A program made the translations under genes and the position numbers. A stretch of DNA of 6,212 bases from Dasania sp051277005 (GTDB lineage: Bacteria > Pseudomonadota > Gammaproteobacteria > Pseudomonadales > Dasaniaceae). Shown here in pieces: positions 1-6,022 of the stretch (position 1 is its first letter; the number at the start of each line of letters is the position of its first letter). Location: positions 1 through 6,212 of the forward strand of contig JBNMPS010000156.1 in assembly GCA_051277005.1 (NCBI GenBank), in the 5' to 3' direction. The notes beneath the pieces are model-generated. The model did not search any database, was not told where the DNA came from, and worked only from the letters and a program-made list of their open reading frames with translations.

Positions 1-1
1 T

Positions 2-49
2 TACGAGCGTTATTTTGATTTAGCCGTTTTACCGATAATGGGTGTTTAA
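2..49 (+). CDS. Possible C-terminal tail of an upstream gene (partial)
   Basis: An open frame enters from the left edge, reads YERYFDLAVLPIMGV and stops at TAA 47-49, six bases before the next gene's ATG. The close, same-strand spacing resembles an operon junction. Only 15 residues are visible, so no family can be assigned, and an open frame this short could arise by chance. If real, the metallopeptidase lipoprotein gene downstream is probably co-transcribed with it. Confidence 0.35.
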   Translation, partial: YERYFDLAVLPIMGV

Positions 50-55
50 TCGTTT

Positions 56-1888
56 ATGGGTCGTTATCAATATCGCGGTATCTTTGTCGCACTTTTTTCC
101 TTTTTTTTGATCTCATGCGGCGGCGGCGGTAGTAGTAGCTCCAAGACGGTCACCGTTCCCTCCGGTGCCGGCAACAATATGGTTGTTGATAATCATGATC
201 CTTTTGGCGGTGGTTTTAACACGCTTCAATTAAACGCTAATAATAATGTGTCTGTTCTGAGCTGCACCTCCATAGACACTATGCCGTTAGGCAGCACCCT
301 TACCGGGAAAGTTTTATATCAGCGTGTGCCGCTCTCTAGTCGCGGGCTCAATTATAATAATCAGCTTAATGCACCGGCTCGTGGTGTGGTGGTTGAAGCG
401 GTTGCTGAACTGAATAATGTTTGCGGTGATGATGTAGTTGATTCAACTATCACGGATGGGGAGGGAAATTACGGTTTGATCGTACCCGCTAATCAGGCGG
501 TTTGTGTGCAGGTGCGGGCACAAATGTTTAGAGACGGGCGTAATGGTGGGCCAGCCTGGAATGTGCAGGTGAGTGATAATACCCAAGCTAATGCCGCTTA
601 TTATTTGCTTGATAATACGCCTGCAACACCGGCAGATGATCCAGTCAGGCATTTATTAGCGTCATCTGGTTGGAGTGACAGCCTCTCGCAATATACACAA
701 ACGCGTAGTGCTGCGCCTTTTGCTATTTTGGATTCTGCTTGCCACGCATTGGATGCGGTAATAACGGCGGACGCTAATATTAATTTACCTACTTTATATT
801 TTCGCTGGAGTCCGAATAATAATATTGCTGACGGTGCAATATCTGAGGGTGATGTCGGTGGCGCTTATTATACCTTAACCCGCAAAGTGACTAGTTTGGG
901 TTTTATTGTAGATAGTTCCAATGAAATATTTTTATTAGGTGATGATGGCATAGACACGGATGAATACGACCCGCATGTTATTACTCATGAATATGGCCAC
1001 TATTTAATAGTTAATACCTCTCGCTCAGATTCATTAGGTGGTAGCCATTCACTAGGTGACAAATTAGATATGACCGTTGCCTTCGACGAGGGTGCAGGTG
1101 ATGCTTTTTCTGGTATCGTGCTTGATATAGCGCCAACGGCGCATGTGCCCACGCCGGGGATTTACCAGGATAATTTTGGCCCGCAGCAAGCCAATGCATT
1201 TAGATTTAATTTGGCGTCTGGTGGCTCTGGAGTCAAGGGGTGGTTTAATGAGGCTTCTGTTTACAGAATCATGTATAACTTATTTGACCCTGCTAACGGT
1301 TCGGGTAATGACCAGATAAGTTTACCGTTTTCAACGTTATACAATTCTTTGGTGAATGTTAAAGATGATGATTCATTGATATCTATTTACAGTTATATTA
1401 ATCGATTAAAAGCAGACAATGCAGGCAGCGCCACTGAAATTGATACCTTGGTGAATAGTGAAAGTGTCATTGTTAATGATAGTTTTGGTTTAGGTCAACA
1501 TTTACCCAGTGCATTAAATGCAACAAATGATGACGATATATTACCTGTTTATCTCGAAATCCCCCTTGGTACGACACAGCAAGTTTGTTCTAATACGCAA
1601 TTTGGTGTTCACAATAAATTGTCGGTGGTTAGATATTTGACGTTTATCGTGCCAGGTTTTGGCCGTTACGCGGTAAACCTGAGACCTATCGAACAGGGTA
1701 AACCTGCCATAGAATTTTATAAGGCTGGGCAGTTAATCGATAGACGAACGCTAGATAGCCCTAACACGCTTAATTTTAATTTAACCTTGTCCTCCGGTAT
1801 CCATGTTATCGCTATCTATGATATTGATAATTTAGATGAGGACGGTGAGGTAAATATCAGGCACTGTTTTGAACTGACAATTGGATAA
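56..1888 (+). CDS. Lipoprotein with zinc metallopeptidase motif (HEYGH)
   Basis: A 610-residue protein with a lipoprotein signal peptide. Hydrophobic residues 9-19 lead to the lipobox L18-I19-S20-C21. Gly at +2, rather than Asp, suggests transport to the outer membrane. A Gly/Ser linker follows (22-30). Residues about 80-160 look like a carboxypeptidase-regulatory-like beta-sandwich (TLTGKV..., then TDGEGNYGL at 133-141). The probable catalytic core has H311-E-Y-G-H315, with a downstream FDEGAGDAFSG (343-353) whose Glu345 is a likely third zinc ligand, as in gluzincins. Residues about 500-610 look like a beta-rich C-terminal domain. Six cysteines besides the lipidated one (70, 123, 150, 229, 511, 604) fit an oxidising extracytoplasmic location. 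There is no strong Shine-Dalgarno sequence before ATG 56, but the signal peptide begins there, which supports this start. Substrate unknown. Peptidase function is inferred from the motif; the exact MEROPS family is not recognised. Confidence 0.85.
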   Translation: MGRYQYRGIFVALFSFFLISCGGGGSSSSKTVTVPSGAGNNMVVDNHDPFGGGFNTLQLNANNNVSVLSCTSIDTMPLGSTLTGKVLYQRVPLSSRGLNYNNQLNAPARGVVVEAVAELNNVCGDDVVDSTITDGEGNYGLIVPANQAVCVQVRAQMFRDGRNGGPAWNVQVSDNTQANAAYYLLDNTPATPADDPVRHLLASSGWSDSLSQYTQTRSAAPFAILDSACHALDAVITADANINLPTLYFRWSPNNNIADGAISEGDVGGAYYTLTRKVTSLGFIVDSSNEIFLLGDDGIDTDEYDPHVITHEYGHYLIVNTSRSDSLGGSHSLGDKLDMTVAFDEGAGDAFSGIVLDIAPTAHVPTPGIYQDNFGPQQANAFRFNLASGGSGVKGWFNEASVYRIMYNLFDPANGSGNDQISLPFSTLYNSLVNVKDDDSLISIYSYINRLKADNAGSATEIDTLVNSESVIVNDSFGLGQHLPSALNATNDDDILPVYLEIPLGTTQQVCSNTQFGVHNKLSVVRYLTFIVPGFGRYAVNLRPIEQGKPAIEFYKAGQLIDRRTLDSPNTLNFNLTLSSGIHVIAIYDIDNLDEDGEVNIRHCFELTIG

Positions 1889-1905
1889 AACAATTGGGAT
1901 ATACC

Positions 1906-2439
1906 ATGTGTATTAGATTACTTTTAATGACTCTATTATTATCTTGCTTACAGTCATGCGGTTTAGATAATGCTGGTGGCATGGGGGCGGTGTCAAATCA
2001 AACTGTTTATAAAAGTACAGCTACAAAAGGTGCCGGAATTAAGCTTGAGATTGAATCCCCAGAGTTGATTGGGGAGGGGCTTGAGTCGATATTGGCCTTG
2101 AAATTTTATTTAAATCCTAATGAAACATTATCGTTAACGTTTGTTGTTAATGACACTATTCAGTTTTTTATAGCCGATGGGGAGGGTCAAAGTTTACGGG
2201 TTGATGGTGAGAAAAAATTGCAAGCAGATATGAATGGCAAAGCTAACTTGCAGTTGAGCTTTATCCCTCATGAAATGGGCAAGTTTTATTTGAAAATATT
2301 TTCCTCTGTTGAAAGACAGGGAAACGTTATTCCTCAGGTATTTAGCGTTCCTATTTATGTAGGTGACGAGACGGGTATGACAATACTGCATAAAAAAGAA
2401 CACTCTAAGCAGGTGGTGTTACCTGCCTCACGTTATTGA
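1906..2439 (+). CDS. Small lipoprotein of unknown function
   Basis: The ATG at 1906 is preferred: GGGA (1896-1899) lies six bases upstream, and the signal peptide then starts MCIRLLLMTLLLSC. An in-frame TTG at 1894 would add four residues. The product is 177 residues. The lipobox is L15-Q16-S17-C18; an alternative is L11-L12-S13-C14. Gly at +2 suggests an outer-membrane lipoprotein. The mature part (about residues 30-160) alternates hydrophobic and polar residues, as in an Ig-like beta-sandwich; this fold is inferred by eye, not from a recognised family. The tail is basic and polar (HKKEHSK). The gene begins 17 bases after the metallopeptidase lipoprotein stop and ends 12 bases before miaE, so co-transcription is likely. 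It may be a partner or regulator of the peptidase, but nothing in the sequence proves that. Confidence 0.75.
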   Translation: MCIRLLLMTLLLSCLQSCGLDNAGGMGAVSNQTVYKSTATKGAGIKLEIESPELIGEGLESILALKFYLNPNETLSLTFVVNDTIQFFIADGEGQSLRVDGEKKLQADMNGKANLQLSFIPHEMGKFYLKIFSSVERQGNVIPQVFSVPIYVGDETGMTILHKKEHSKQVVLPASRY

Positions 2440-2451
2440 TTTTGGATTTAC

Positions 2452-3054
2452 ATGACCGATATTTCACATATTCAATCATTTTTATTGTGTGGCACCCCTG
2501 ATGCCTGGGTAAAGGCAGCATTAGGTGACCTGACAACTGTTTTGATTGATCATGCCGCTAACGAGATGAAAGCGGCGCAATCAGCCATGACGCTGATCGT
2601 TAAAAATCCGACTAAGTTAGACTTGTTAAATAAAATGTCTCGCTTAGCTAGAGAAGAGTTATTGCATTTTGAGCAAGTCTTAAAGATATTAAAAACGCGT
2701 AAAATAGAATATCGTTCTATTAAAGCGAGTACCTATGCTTCAAAAATGGCCAGGCATATTCGTAAAGAGCAGCAGCATAGCTTAACGGACACCTTAATTA
2801 TGGGAGCGATTATCGAAGCAAGGTCATGTGAACGTTTCCACAAAATAGCACCCTTTTTAGATGATGATCTACAAAAGTTTTATTTGTCATTACTTAAGTC
2901 TGAAGCGAGACACTATCAAGACTATTTGGGCTTAGCCGCAAGCTATGCCGATGAGGCCATCGATAAAAGAGTACAGTTCTTTTTGGAATTAGAGCGCGAA
3001 GCCATACTCGGCCCAGATCCTTTGTTCCGTTTTCATAGCGGTGTGCCTGCATAA
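2452..3054 (+). CDS. miaE: tRNA 2-methylthio-N6-isopentenyladenosine(37) hydroxylase MiaE
   Basis: MiaE is a non-haem diiron monooxygenase. It uses O2 to hydroxylate the isopentenyl group of ms2i6A at position 37, giving ms2io6A in tRNAs that read UNN codons. The 200-residue length fits the family. The ferritin-like four-helix ligand set is complete: E38 (in HAANEMKAA), E69 and H72 (REELLHFEQ), E122 (IIEARSCERF), and E151 and H154 (SEARHYQDY). The conserved MSRLAREEL block and C-terminal FRFHSGVP are also present. Translation probably starts at ATG 2452, with a weak GGA (2444-2446) just upstream. It is the third gene of a tight same-strand group after two lipoprotein genes. Its job is cytoplasmic, so the grouping may be only transcriptional. 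The gene appears intact. Confidence 0.95.
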   Translation: MTDISHIQSFLLCGTPDAWVKAALGDLTTVLIDHAANEMKAAQSAMTLIVKNPTKLDLLNKMSRLAREELLHFEQVLKILKTRKIEYRSIKASTYASKMARHIRKEQQHSLTDTLIMGAIIEARSCERFHKIAPFLDDDLQKFYLSLLKSEARHYQDYLGLAASYADEAIDKRVQFFLELEREAILGPDPLFRFHSGVPA

Positions 3055-3179
3055 CGGTGCTAAGCATAGTGTTGACTAGGTTTTTTTGTTTAAATTCGCA
3101 GCCAAAGCAGCTTGTTCCTCAGTAATATCAGACTACGCTTATTCTTTAAATACTATTAGATAAATCATGAGGTTGATTA

Positions 3180-3696
3180 ATGGAATTTACAGATTACTTA
3201 AAGATTCTTGCCAGTGAAGATGGATCAGATTTATACCTCAGTACAGGTGCTCCCCCCCTGTGCTAAATTTCAAGGGGTTTTAAGGCCTGTTGATAAAAAT
3301 CCTATGTAACCAGGCGATATTGCTAATATTGCTCATGACATCATGGATGAAGAGCATCGGGAGGAGTTTTGGCATGAACTAGAAATGAGTCTGGCCATTT
3401 CAATTCCGCAGGTTGGTCGCTTCCGGATCAATATTTTTAAACAGCGCAATGAAGTGTCTATTGTCGCGCGAGACATTCAAATCGCCATCCCCAAATTTGA
3501 CGATTTAAAGCTACCGTCGATACTAAAAAAAGTGATAACCACCAAGCGTGGCTTAATTCTTTTTGTGGGAGGCAGAGTATCGGGCAAATCGACCTCACTA
3601 GCGGCTTTGATTGATCATTGCAATAGCAGTAGTCATATTAGTAAGCGATCTATAAACACCATTCAAGCCTGAACCAGCACGGCCTGTCTAGTCACA
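3180..3696 (+). pseudogene. pilU: Broken pilU-like type IV pilus retraction ATPase
   Basis: PilT/PilU proteins are cytoplasmic hexameric ATPases of about 340-390 residues that power pilus retraction. This copy has a good start: TGAGG (3168-3172) lies seven bases before ATG 3180, then MEFTDYLKILASEDGSDLYL. Three lesions are visible. A C7 run (3252-3258) shifts the frame and gives a stop at 3264. After correcting that, a second stop (TAA) lies at 3307. The remaining open part (3343-3672) keeps VGRFRINIFKQRNE, FDDLKLPSILKK and Walker A GGRVSGKS (3568-3591). Past the stop at 3670-3672, reading AAC-CAG-CAC-GGC and, after one extra base, TGT-CTA-GTC-ACA gives NQHG/CLVT. This resembles the PilU segment HQGCIVTQ, so homology may reach about 3696. 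The Walker B region and C-terminal half are missing. The PilU rather than PilT assignment is from remembered family sequence. Confidence 0.85.
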
Positions 3697-3700
3697 GTCT

Positions 3701-3764
3701 TTTCCAATATGAGATGAGCCTGAAACGGGTGTAACTGTTTCCAGCATAAAATGAGCCTGAAATA
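3701..3764 (+). repeat. Two 27-bp imperfect direct repeats, probable left end of the IS
   Basis: Copy 1 (3701-3727) and copy 2 (3738-3764) both begin TTTCCA and share the core ATGAGCCTGAAA. They agree at 21 of 27 positions and every difference is a transition. They lie between the end of pilU homology and the first transposase gene. That suits terminal transposase-binding repeats of the integrase-core element. The exact IS tip is not determined, but it probably lies within 3697-3701. Confidence 0.65.
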
Positions 3765-3767
3765 TCG

Positions 3768-3798
3768 TTCATGATCACAGGATGAAAACGATCATGAA
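3768..3798 (+). promoter_or_regulatory. Hairpin enclosing the transposase translation start
   Basis: TTCATGATC (3768-3776) and GATCATGAA (3790-3798) form a perfect nine-base inverted repeat with a 13-base loop. The loop holds AGG and the first ATG (3782). The second in-frame ATG (3794) sits in the 3' arm. A transcript fold of this kind could limit ribosome access, as seen in some insertion sequences. That role is inferred. Confidence 0.5.
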
Positions 3799-4171
3799 AC
3801 TTGAACAACTGAACACCCTTGAAGCTATAAGCCGATTCTTGGAAGGCACACAGGCTGCAGCTTTCAACGTAGCGACGAGTAAGCAAGAACGCTATCGCTG
3901 GGTACAGAGTACACGGGTAAAACACCGTTACATACAACTGGGCAAAGCGGATAAGGGCATCATCACTCGCTTCCTAATCAAAGTGACGGGGTATTCACGA
4001 GCGCAGGCCAAGCGGCTGATAAAGCAATACGTGCAAACGAGCGCTATCGCTGTAAAACTAGCCAAACGTAATGGTTTTAAGCGCACTTATACGGACGCCG
4101 ATATTCGGCTACTGGCGAGCATGGATGAGCGGCATGGACACCCAATGGGTGCAACAGCTCAAGGCTTATGA
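3782..4171 (+). pseudogene. Truncated integrase-core (DDE-type) IS transposase, N-terminal part
   Basis: The 129-residue product matches the N-terminal DNA-binding part of a family of IS transposases with an rve/DDE integrase core, normally about 400 residues or more. Recognisable blocks are FLEGTQAAAF, SKQERYRWVQ, LGKADKGIITRFL, TGYSRAQAKRLIKQY, NGFKRTYTDADIRLL and MDERHGHP. The frame breaks near 4155-4171. A neighbouring frame continues K-A-Y-E-Y-F, like the family's RAYEVF, so a small indel and then a deletion removed the catalytic DDE core. The start may be ATG 3782 or ATG 3794; the second gives MKLEQL, which is closer to the usual family start. It cannot transpose by itself. The family name (IS481-like or related) is uncertain. 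Confidence 0.75.
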
Positions 4172-4497
4172 ATATTTTATCCTACAAACTAGCAACAACG
4201 AACAACAAACTCACTTCACGAGCTGGATTACTGGCAATAGCGCAGCTTATGAGCTCATTGCAGTTATCAGATCGCATTGATCAGTACTTTCCCCACCCCA
4301 AGAGTAACCGGGGCTTCAAGCCCTCAGTTTTCATTCAAACATTCATCCTGATGATGCACGAAGGCAGTTTTCATTTAGATGACGTTAGGCACTTGAGTGA
4401 TGACCAGGCTCTTAGGTTAGTACTAGATCTCAAAACGATTCCGCAGGCCAGCTCCCTTGGTGCTTGGCTGAGACGGATGGGTGACACTAAACCTTAA
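4168..4497 (+). pseudogene. Truncated IS1380-family transposase, N-terminal part
   Basis: The 109-residue reading frame carries the typical IS1380-family N-terminus: NNKLTSRAGLLAIAQLM, SNRGFKPSVFIQTFILMMHEG, HLDDVRHLSDDQALR and SSLGAWLRRMGD. The full-length transposase is about 430-460 residues with a DDE catalytic domain; here the family match stops around 4480 and a stop follows at 4495-4497. The ATG at 4168 overlaps the TGA of the preceding transposase fragment (ATGA). The first dozen or so residues (MNILSYKLATT) may therefore come from the junction rather than from the original gene. No C-terminal part was found downstream. Non-functional. Confidence 0.8.
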
Positions 4498-4801
4498 CGT
4501 TGCATAAAAAAGACGAACTAGGGCTACGCCGCCTGTCTAATTTCATCTAAATAATGCAACATTTCATCTTTTACTGCATTGTTTTTGGCCATGGTAAGTC
4601 ATTGGAGGATAAGTCATTGGAGGACACTCACTCTACAGTCTTAGGGGTTACTACGTCTTAAAAACCAACATTGGGTTAAAAAACACCTCAGCAGCGAATT
4701 CACTTAGCAAAATAAATCGTGGCGCGATTGTGATTTGCCGGCGGAATTATTTTAATCATTTCTTTGTAGAGCGCCTGTCCTAAATTACCTCTAGGTATTT
4801 T
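4498..4801. other. Non-coding spacer with mobile-element debris
   Basis: No convincing gene lies in these 304 bases. The stretch holds a 7-base inverted repeat (GTTGCAT 4499-4505, ATGCAAC 4554-4560), a 15-bp tandem duplication (4595-4624), and a plus-strand open frame without a start codon (4613-4783). Part of that frame (GYYVLKTN) faintly recalls IS4-type transposases. The rest is unassigned. Confidence 0.6.
4595..4624. repeat. Perfect 15-bp tandem duplication
   Basis: The unit TAAGTCATTGGAGGA occurs twice with no spacer (4595-4609 and 4610-4624). It lies in the debris zone downstream of the IS1380 remnant. It could be a slippage product or the footprint of an excised element; the sequence does not decide. 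Confidence 0.9.
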
Positions 4802-5812
4802 TTATTTTCGCATCTTTAATAAAATGGCTTCGGCTTTGGCACCTAAATATACGTAAAGACCTAATCCAATTAATAAAGCAACAGCGGCTAACATCATCCA
4901 GACAGCATCGATTAAGTGATCACCATCGCCTAGTGCTGATTTAAACATCAGCAATAAAGACTCAATTGAAACAGCGATGAGGATAGCGGCAATAAATCGA
5001 GTGATGGTACGTCGTGTGGAGCTATGACGATAAACATCCTTATGCATTAAAACTTCTTCTTCTAAAACGGTTTTACCAAGGTCAAAAATAGCTAAAGCTA
5101 GTGTTAAATAGATGATGATGGTAAAGGGCTTTGTGGTGGCGCTAGAATCGTGGCGGTTGATGGTAAACATGGTAGACAGTTCCATACCTGCAATTACCAA
5201 TAGTGATGCAAGCACGGCAAATAACCCAATGACAATGATCGTATAAACACAGCGAAAAATAGGTTGAAAGCGCCTGCGAGTCGTGTCGCCGATAAGCATT
5301 TCAATAATCATTTGTAGGTTGATGTCAAGAATGATGTAACCCATCGTTTGACCCTTTTCATCTGTAATTTGAATTGCGGCAGAAACGCTGAGTAGACTGT
5401 TGGCGTTTGAAAGGTAAGGTTCTGTGACAATCGCTTGCTCTGATTGTTGGGCTAATAAAAAATAAGGCCGTCGACTGCGGTTCTTGCCACTGCCATTGAG
5501 TAAATAGGGGATTTGATGGGTTTTAAGGTGTTTATTTAAGGCAGTATCTGTTTGTTGGATGCCGTTATTGTCTAGGGTATAGAGTAAATCGATAAAAGGG
5601 TATACATCGCTCAGTGTCGCCATTACGTCTTGTAATAGTTTGCCATCATCTAGCAGTTGTATGTCGGCAATACCGGTAAGAATAGAAGCCATTAATTCTT
5701 TAATTAACAGCTCATAGTCATGATAACGCTCTAATGTGCCAATGTAGCTCGGTGTGCTCATTTTGTTTGCTCTATCGTAGTGCGTTAATGGGCTGGTTTG
5801 TTCGATTAACAT
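4802..5812 (-). CDS. PDC/Cache-like sensor domain protein with four C-terminal membrane helices
   Basis: A 336-residue protein. Residues about 28-170 resemble a PDC (Cache) ligand-sensing domain: a long N-terminal helix (ERYHDYELLIKELMASILTGIADI), then the RRPYFLLA block (114-121), EPYLS (131-135), SVSAAIQI (142-149) and GYIILDINL (158-166). Four hydrophobic helices follow at about 188-210, 228-246, 270-290 and 301-324. No catalytic output domain (kinase, GGDEF, MCP) is present, so signalling would need a partner or be internal to the membrane part. Unlike most PDC receptors, no N-terminal membrane helix precedes the domain, which suggests a cytoplasmic sensor. ATG 5812 is the longest start; Met18 (ATG at 5761) is a plausible alternative, and neither has a strong Shine-Dalgarno sequence. 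The gene stands alone and faces the IS debris. Its precise role is unknown. Confidence 0.75.
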   Translation of the reverse strand: MLIEQTSPLTHYDRANKMSTPSYIGTLERYHDYELLIKELMASILTGIADIQLLDDGKLLQDVMATLSDVYPFIDLLYTLDNNGIQQTDTALNKHLKTHQIPYLLNGSGKNRSRRPYFLLAQQSEQAIVTEPYLSNANSLLSVSAAIQITDEKGQTMGYIILDINLQMIIEMLIGDTTRRRFQPIFRCVYTIIVIGLFAVLASLLVIAGMELSTMFTINRHDSSATTKPFTIIIYLTLALAIFDLGKTVLEEEVLMHKDVYRHSSTRRTITRFIAAILIAVSIESLLLMFKSALGDGDHLIDAVWMMLAAVALLIGLGLYVYLGAKAEAILLKMRK

Positions 5813-5896
5813 TCACAATCATGATGTTTTGGTCTGCATTAAGGTAATATGTAAGGTTCAGCAATAAACGCGCCAGCTTTTCGAGTTTGAAAAAGT

Positions 5897-5975
5897 GGGG
5901 GCATCCATTAGCCAGAAGAAGTGGTGTCAGACGAGCGGCTTACGACACCCTGTCGATATTGACATGGATGCCACC
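5897..5975. repeat. Nested inverted repeats upstream of the Y1 transposase
   Basis: Outer arms GGGGGCATCCAT (5897-5908) and ATGGATGCCACC (5964-5975) pair with one mismatch. Inside lie GGTGTC (5923-5928) and GACACC (5944-5949) with a 15-base loop. A near-palindrome TGTC...GACA (5951-5964) overlaps the outer right arm. Imperfect palindromes of this kind next to a REP-associated transposase gene are the usual substrates of that family, so this may be a REP-like or element-end structure. This is inferred from position and symmetry. Confidence 0.5.
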
Positions 5976-6022
5976 TACCGCTACGATAAGCACTGTTCAT
6001 CCATACAGAAAAGGAATTTCTT

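Noticed and set aside
443..652. Minus-strand open frames inside the lipoprotein genes (also 1011-1199 and 2194-2403)
   Set aside because: Each is antisense to a clearly coding gene and has no independent support.
3055..3100. Possible rho-independent terminator after miaE (T7 run at 3081-3087)
   Set aside because: The T run is present, but no stable stem with an adequate loop could be built directly before it.
3692..3937. Minus-strand open frame of 81 codons
   Set aside because: It is antisense to the IS end and transposase start, with no recognisable features.
4071..4280. Plus-strand open frame of 69 codons
   Set aside because: It bridges the two transposase fragments out of frame. Only a short trace (KAYEYF) is meaningful, and that is described under the pseudogenes.
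3682..4540. Shared GCCTGTCTA at 3682 and 4531 as possible IS ends
   Set aside because: The first copy is better explained as pilU coding remnant (CLVT), and nine bases is short enough to be chance.
4524..4592. Minus-strand 22-residue frame beginning MAKNNAVKDEM
   Set aside because: It is very short, lacks a Shine-Dalgarno sequence, and matches nothing I recognise.
4783..4800. Possible terminator TACCTCTAGGTA followed by Ts
   Set aside because: The stem is only four to five pairs with a tiny loop. The T run reads on the plus strand, where no intact gene ends nearby.
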